DNA from: Eustoma russellianum
Taxonomy: Eukaryota > Streptophyta > Magnoliopsida > Gentianales > Gentianaceae
Reading direction: 5' to 3'
Length of the DNA: 64,000 bases
Assembly (NCBI GenBank): GCA_036186865.1
Contig: AP025065.1
Span: forward strand, 13,321,192-13,385,191
Every line of letters begins with the position of its first letter. The first letter of the stretch is position 1. Both the position numbers and the translations under genes were made by a program. Below the pieces are notes generated by a model. It made no database searches. It saw nothing but the letters and a program-made list of their open reading frames with translations, and was not told where the DNA came from. Of this stretch, positions 61,901-64,000 are shown in pieces.

Positions 61901-63755
61901 AAAAGCGAGTATTTGATATTTTCTTGCTCTGACAGGACACAATTATATGGCGGAATTTGACAGAAGAAAGTACTGATAATGGTAGTCTAGCATCAAATTC
62001 TGATACCTCTGAGTTTGTTTCTCAAAATGAGCCATCTCAAACGATGAAAGCAGATTTGATAATGGTATTCATTCTTCTTTATGATTTCCACCTCTATATA
62101 TTTTTTTTTTTTTGCAACAGCTGGTGAGGACTGTACTGTTTTACTTTTAGGCACACTTGCTCCGTCTGGCTTGTGCTTCCAAAGGTCCACTAGTTGATTC
62201 TCTGCCACAAATCACATCAGAGCTTTACAACCTGGGGGTATGGAGTTTTTGTATTGCTCAAGCTTATTCTCCTGTGTGCGTGTGTTAATTTTCTTATATA
62301 TACTTTTGATGTTCTAGTTTGAAGTCTGACTTTACGCTTGAGAGGATAATGAATGAGATTTTTTTCAGATTGTAGGTAAGCGCGCAAGAGATCTAGCTCT
62401 CAAACCTTCATCACTTTTTTACAGGACTTTCAGTTTAATCTTTGGTGGGCAGCTGGTTAGCATCTCACCTGACTTGCTGATAACTGTATTTGCTACCCTA
62501 ACATTTAGATGAATTCGATTATTTGCTATTCTGCCGTTATTTATGATTCTGTTTCCAATCTGTTATAGGTCTCTTCAAAGGCTTCTCCTTTTTGGAGAAC
62601 TGCTGCTGAATTTGGAGGCCAGATTTCTTCATCAGTGTCAAGTTCTCGGTACCTCAGTGACTTCGAGGAAATACAGCCCCTTGGTGTGTAATTTTCTGTC
62701 TCTCATTGATACTTAATCTGTTCAATTGAAAGAAACACCGGGCTCTTTACAGTTTTAACTAAAAAACATTTATCTATTTCTTCCTTGAGCTCAAGGGTCA
62801 ACTGAGCCTTGTACGAGATTTCAAGTTTCTTTGTTTCATGATGAGCAGGAAAATAGTCAGTCTAGTACGGGATCTTTCTATTTAGTGGAAGCTAGTTTCT
62901 GTCCTTTGGTTAAAAAGCCTTGATATGTTTTTTTCTTAAAACTCTAATGTTTATTTATTAGTATGTTTGTTACTGACTAAGATTCCATTAAAGTAATAAA
63001 TAAGATTTCTTTCTTTGTAGACCTTTAGAGGATAGAACAATGTGCACGTAAGGAATATATCGGACTTCTTTTCATCGAAGAATTGTATTTAGTTTTATTT
63101 TGGAAAGGGGTAAGCTTTTTTGGTTAGCATTATGATAGTGAAATATCAAGCCACTTGTATTTTAAGCAAGTTACACTTGCTGGCACTAAATTATTTTTAT
63201 ATCATGCTAGAAAACGCACTATGCCATTTATTTTGAGCAAGCCCTGCTTGCTTTTGCTTACCCCTAACAACCACCTTTGTAGAGTTGCCTAATTTTGCTT
63301 ATGAAAATTTTCGTACAAAAAAATAGTTGAGCTTTTTCTATATGTCCCTTCTTCTGCTCCTTTCATTGAATCCATAGACCACAGTGAGGATACATTCCTC
63401 TTTTGAAGGCATCTTAGCCCTCATTTTACAACTGATATACCGCTAATTCTAATAACTGTGAATCCCATTCCCGAATTCGTTCCGTGTACCGCAACGTATC
63501 AAGTTCCAGGTAAACTTGTTCCATACTCTGCAATTATCAAGTGACGTAGTCAGCTCCTGTTGCTCTCTTTGGGAGTATTATTTAGTTTTATTAGTCGCTC
63601 TCCTTTCCATATGATGTGTGTATGCTTTTCGCGGCAGGACAGGGAGGATTTGGTCATGTTGTGTTGTGCAAGAATAAGCTCGATGGAAGGCAATATGCTA
63701 TGAAGAAGATCCGATTGAAGGAGAAAAGTCCGCCATTAAATGATAGGATATTGAG
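37805..63755 (+). CDS. GCN2: GCN2, eIF2-alpha kinase of the starvation response (5' half, 11 exons)
   Basis: Exons: 37805-37926, 39271-39339, 39419-39478, 39602-39707, 45990-46076, 55370-55780, 61936-62064, 62151-62237, 62369-62455, 62569-62683, 63638-63755. GCN2 binds uncharged tRNA and phosphorylates eIF2-alpha on a cytosolic, ribosome-linked route. Residues about 30-160 form the RWD domain that binds GCN1 (FQEDCEVVSG, LPGYPRKCPKL, LVEAAQEFLSEIVP). A basic start (SKKKKKRGSGG), an acidic serine-rich linker and the helical segment LLRLACASKGPLVDSLPQI follow. Exon 11 opens the kinase with GQGGFGHVV and the ATP lysine in YAMKKI. About 465 of some 1,250 residues are here; the gene continues beyond 64000. 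Exons 2-11 join in frame at GT-AG sites; exon 1 to 2 does not (see findings). Introns 4-6 are swollen by transposons. Confidence 0.92.
39271..39707 (+). CDS. GCN2: GCN2 exons 2-4 (RWD domain)
   Basis: Exon 2 (39271-39339) encodes AIFQEDCEVVSGSPPQVSVKL; exon 3 (39419-39478) PYSNDTGYENFDISAFLSI; exon 4 (39602-39707) FLPGYPRKCPKLKIIPEKG to LLSLLHDQ. Each arginine codon at a junction is split AG|G. The order matches the RWD fold of plant GCN2, with the YP-x-x-xP signature as GYPRKCP. Confidence 0.9.
40190..40330 (-). mobile_element. SINE-like fragment in GCN2 intron 4
   Basis: On the minus strand it reads GCCTGCCTCTCACCCTCCCCAGACCC and then GTTGGGATATACTG, the kind of body and tail found in plant tRNA-derived SINEs of the TS/Au type. 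The tRNA-like head is not legible, so it is truncated. An inverted pair ACGATAGC/GCTATCGT lies at 40211-40228. Confidence 0.4.
42851..43330. repeat. 276-bp partial tandem duplication within the LINE
   Basis: GAACAATGGCTACTTAATG begins at 42851 and again at 43127. The following 200 bases repeat with few changes, diverging after GAAATGGACGTA. Confidence 0.75.
43427..44324. repeat. 449-bp tandem duplication within the LINE
   Basis: GATAAATATTAGGCTGGATT occurs at 43427 and 43876, and both copies run to AAGTGCAAGGA. Differences between copies are few, so the event is younger than the LINE insertion. Confidence 0.8.
45399..45550 (+). mobile_element. Au-type SINE with perfect 16-bp target duplication
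   Basis: A tRNA-like head (TTGGCTCAGCGGTAAGC as A box; a worn B box near 45450) is followed by AAGTGGGTAAGGCAGCATAGG, and the tail ACCGGGTCTGACC plus a T run, which is the Au SINE design. TATTTTTCTATAGCCT flanks it on both sides (45383-45398 and 45551-45566). It lies in intron 4 of GCN2 in sense. It is moved by LINE enzymes and encodes nothing. Confidence 0.8.
45990..46076 (+). CDS. GCN2: GCN2 exon 5 (end of RWD)
   Basis: Encodes ANYNSREGRVMIYNLVEAAQ then EFLSEIVPL, between acceptor TTTCAG and donor GTAAGG, phase 0 on the right. It is separated from exon 4 by 6.3 kb and from exon 6 by 9.3 kb. Confidence 0.92.
46077..48075. other. GCN2 intron 5, left part; unassigned repeats
   Basis: AT-rich non-coding sequence. 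46380-46500 resembles the worn 3' end of a retroposon with an A-rich end. From 46500 on it may be the interior of the LTR fragment at 48093, since a primer-site-like motif ends it, but no gag or pol is legible. Confidence 0.35.
48076..48554 (-). mobile_element. Copia-type LTR with primer-binding site, fragment
   Basis: On the minus strand an LTR of about 462 bp (48554-48093; ends TGTAA...TTACA) is followed after two bases by TGGTATCAGAGCGGG, the initiator-tRNA site. A TATAAATA on the minus strand lies near 48335. The partner LTR and coding region were not found, so it is a truncated or non-autonomous copy. Confidence 0.55.
49100..49435 (+). mobile_element. 5' LTR of the short copia element
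   Basis: TGTGGGAATATTCC to GATATCACCTTCA. The left end is set by the AAATC target duplication rather than by the shorter 3' copy. Confidence 0.8.
49497..51583 (+). pseudogene. Copia gag remnant, protease and integrase
   Basis: A gag start (MSSEDISSSSNV) at 49497 stops after 33 codons, and most of the capsid region is deleted. From 49766 one frame runs to 51583: knuckle CSHCNKLGHTQDKC, protease active site WILDTGATDHMTG, pre-integrase LLHQRLGHPSLQYLKRL, integrase core with Asp in LVHSDLWGP, Asp in CTDNDTEYF and Glu in NGVAERKNRHIME. The frame then breaks near 51583. With gag gone, the element cannot form particles by itself. Confidence 0.85.
51590..53313 (+). pseudogene. Copia reverse transcriptase and RNase H
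   Basis: The frame 51631-53313 has a single TAG at 52033-52035 (after MGCKWVF). RT motifs: RLVAKGFTQ, NAFLNGDLHEEVYM, YGLKQSPRVW, and the catalytic IVYVDDIIITG. After EMKDLG about seven conserved residues are missing. RNase H: YTDADWAGS, SSAEAEFRAL, YCDNKAAVS. It ends at TKQQVA and runs straight into the 3' LTR, so the true C-terminus and stop are deleted. Confidence 0.88.
53314..53540 (+). mobile_element. Truncated 3' LTR of the short copia element
   Basis: Matches 49209-49435 with two differences; its first 109 bases are absent. Confidence 0.8.
54554..54783 (-). mobile_element. Small copia-type LTR remnant
   Basis: On the minus strand, TGGTATCAGAGC (54565-54554) lies two bases from an edge at 54568; an LTR of about 216 bp would run to TTAATACA at 54783. 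Only one LTR is present. Weakly supported. Confidence 0.4.
54784..55369. other. GCN2 intron 5, right end; no feature
   Basis: TA/TG-rich non-coding sequence leading to the exon 6 acceptor (CTTTAG, 55369). The ORFs here lack any family motif. Confidence 0.4.
55370..55780 (+). CDS. GCN2: GCN2 exon 6 (linker after RWD)
   Basis: 137 codons, phase 0 at both ends. It starts IPHELIDKTARL, includes GGPFVNVHIDLFSGSGESWHW, a motif conserved in plant GCN2, and ends in an acidic serine-rich stretch (EEESGDEHKSTDSSRLLSSES). Donor GTATTA at 55781. Confidence 0.9.
55781..57200. other. GCN2 intron 6, left part; worn retroposon ends
   Basis: Several T-run + GTAAGTTAAAA or GGTAAGTAAAAATTTC blocks (56340, 57003) look like LINE 3' ends in minus orientation. 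'acaacaaacatagcttg' text occurs twice (about 56425 and 56565), a diverged duplication. No gene. Confidence 0.4.
57200..59935 (-). mobile_element. Minus-strand LINE fragment, GCN2 intron 6
   Basis: In coding order (right to left): RT text SCCNVAYKAISKILVN and NQSVFVKGRTIQNNILLMYEIV (59902-59519), catalytic SSLAFADDLFII (about 59220), KLKWSTSCQPRDRGGLGI (about 58790), the zinc-binding region AIIIWLACWKKMNTIDKLLAWG to ENHDHVFFHCPYS (58275-57943), and the C-terminal AYHIWRESRNR (about 57920). Frames are broken many times. It belongs to the same family as the fragment at 48555. Confidence 0.8.
59936..60570 (-). mobile_element. Second minus-strand LINE piece
   Basis: Repeats the reverse transcriptase segment already seen at 59902-59519 (CCNVTYKVISKVLANRLKQ, NILLMHEIVKNYK at 60285-60055), so it is a separate copy or duplication that joins the first at about 59,940. 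It is dead. Confidence 0.65.
60585..61890 (+). mobile_element. Plus-strand LINE fragment, GCN2 intron 6
   Basis: KTRVRWMKEGNRYSQFFH (60650-60705), SAPGPNGF (60940-60963), then SCCNVSYKVVSKVLANRMK, NQSAFVQGRLIQDNILLMHE and AIKVDIMKAF (61130-61350), with VCADDLFILSS at 61637. Several stops and shifts. It ends near 61890 with CTAACG and an A run, just before exon 7. It lies head to head with the minus-strand piece on its left. Confidence 0.75.
61936..62683 (+). CDS. GCN2: GCN2 exons 7-10 (acidic linker to kinase edge)
   Basis: Exon 7 (61936-62064) DTIIWRNLTEESTDN to MKADLIM; exon 8 (62151-62237) AHLLRLACASKGPLVDSLPQ to LYNLG; exon 9 (62369-62455) IVGKRARDLALKPSS to FGGQL; exon 10 (62569-62683) VSSKASPFWRTAAEF to RYLSDFEEIQPL. 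All splice sites are GT-AG, and introns are short (86-131 bases), unlike introns 4-6. RYLSDFEEIQPLG is the usual lead into the GCN2 kinase domain. Confidence 0.92.
62684..63637. other. GCN2 intron 10, with a retroposon tail
   Basis: At 63220-63325 the text TTTTGAGCAAGCCCTGCTTGC to CCTAATTTTGCTTATGAAAATTTT plus an A run parallels the LINE 3' end at 44,995-45,092, so it is probably another truncated LINE end. Confidence 0.5.
63638..63755 (+). CDS. GCN2: GCN2 exon 11 (kinase glycine loop and ATP lysine)
   Basis: Encodes GQGGFGHVVLCKNKLDGRQ, YAMKKIRLKEKSPPLNDRIL. The glycine split G|GA joins exon 10 in frame. GxGGFGxV and the lysine of AMKK are ATP-binding residues; catalytic and activation loops lie outside the window. 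Donor GTCAGC at 63756. Confidence 0.93.
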
Positions 63756-64000
63756 GTCAGCATATGCTATACCTTTTTGGCATTGGCTGCATTAATTTAT
63801 GGTGAAATGCATAATATCTCTAAGTTTGAAGCTTTGTGATTTCAGTTATATAATAATATTTACAAAAAAAAAAAAGTGATTTCAGTCATTTGCATTTTCT
63901 TTATTCTTGTTTCTTTGACATTGTTTGAATCACTATATTTTTGTTTGCCCTGATGCGGAAGTATTAATTTGATGTTTTATAATTAAGAGGAGACACCCGG
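63756..64000. other. GCN2 intron 11, start
   Basis: Intron sequence to the window edge; no acceptor is reached. Confidence 0.6.

Noticed and set aside
1..64000. CRISPR arrays, bacterial operons, phage or defence systems
   Set aside because: All regular repeats are LTR or satellite type, the only host gene is a spliced plant kinase, and no prokaryotic gene order is present.

Overview
This window is nuclear DNA of a flowering plant, probably a eudicot; the species is not identifiable by eye. Three things point to this: Ty1/copia and Ty3/gypsy LTR retrotransposons nested in one another, LINE fragments, an Au-type SINE and a hAT remnant; a spliced host gene with plant-like GT-AG introns; and AT-rich sequence with no bacterial-style operons. 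I see no CRISPR array, tRNA or rRNA gene.

Layout. From 1 to about 37.0 kb it is almost entirely transposable elements. An old gypsy-type LTR (call it C; 1-362, about 1426-2279, 4837-6051) is interrupted by a 1.06-kb hAT derivative (363-1417, 8-bp target duplication with one mismatch) and by a solo Sirevirus-like LTR (2285-4831, duplication CACAC). A second gypsy LTR (A, 6052-13131) is split by another solo Sirevirus-like LTR (9564-12612, duplication AACCA). A third (B, 13622-17269) is the 3' LTR of a minus-strand chromovirus whose remaining interior (17270-19620) is an integrase-chromodomain piece joined to a broken gag. Next is a decayed minus-strand copia/Sirevirus (19621-26816) with five polypurine-like tracts, pol, coiled-coil gag, a primer-binding site and a truncated 5' LTR. 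From 26817 to about 36.9 kb lies what looks like a Tat-type gypsy derivative without pol: a minus-strand 5' LTR and gag fragment, 159-bp tandem repeats, and a spliced gene of the 'putative gypsy type transposon' family on the opposite strand, itself split by a solo gypsy LTR (D, 29088-32005).

From 37.5 kb to the right edge the window holds the 5' half of one host gene, GCN2, the eIF2-alpha kinase of the amino-acid-starvation response (plus strand). Eleven exons run from the N-terminal RWD domain to the glycine loop and ATP-binding lysine of the kinase domain; the rest lies beyond the window. Introns 4, 5 and 6 are about 6.3, 9.3 and 6.2 kb because LINE fragments, a SINE, a nearly intact short-LTR copia element and LTR fragments have landed in them. 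The 5' flank carries a near-perfect 29-bp inverted repeat ending in ACGTG cores, and three upstream ATGs.

The most unusual structures are: (1) arrays of about 23-nt stem-loops, spaced about 44 nt, inside the gypsy LTRs, where stem sequences change together while loop and trailing motif stay constant; (2) the GCN2 upstream inverted repeat and upstream ORFs; (3) an exon 1/exon 2 phase conflict in GCN2; (4) the antisense spliced ORF of the Tat-like element. No known or new defence-type gene system was found.
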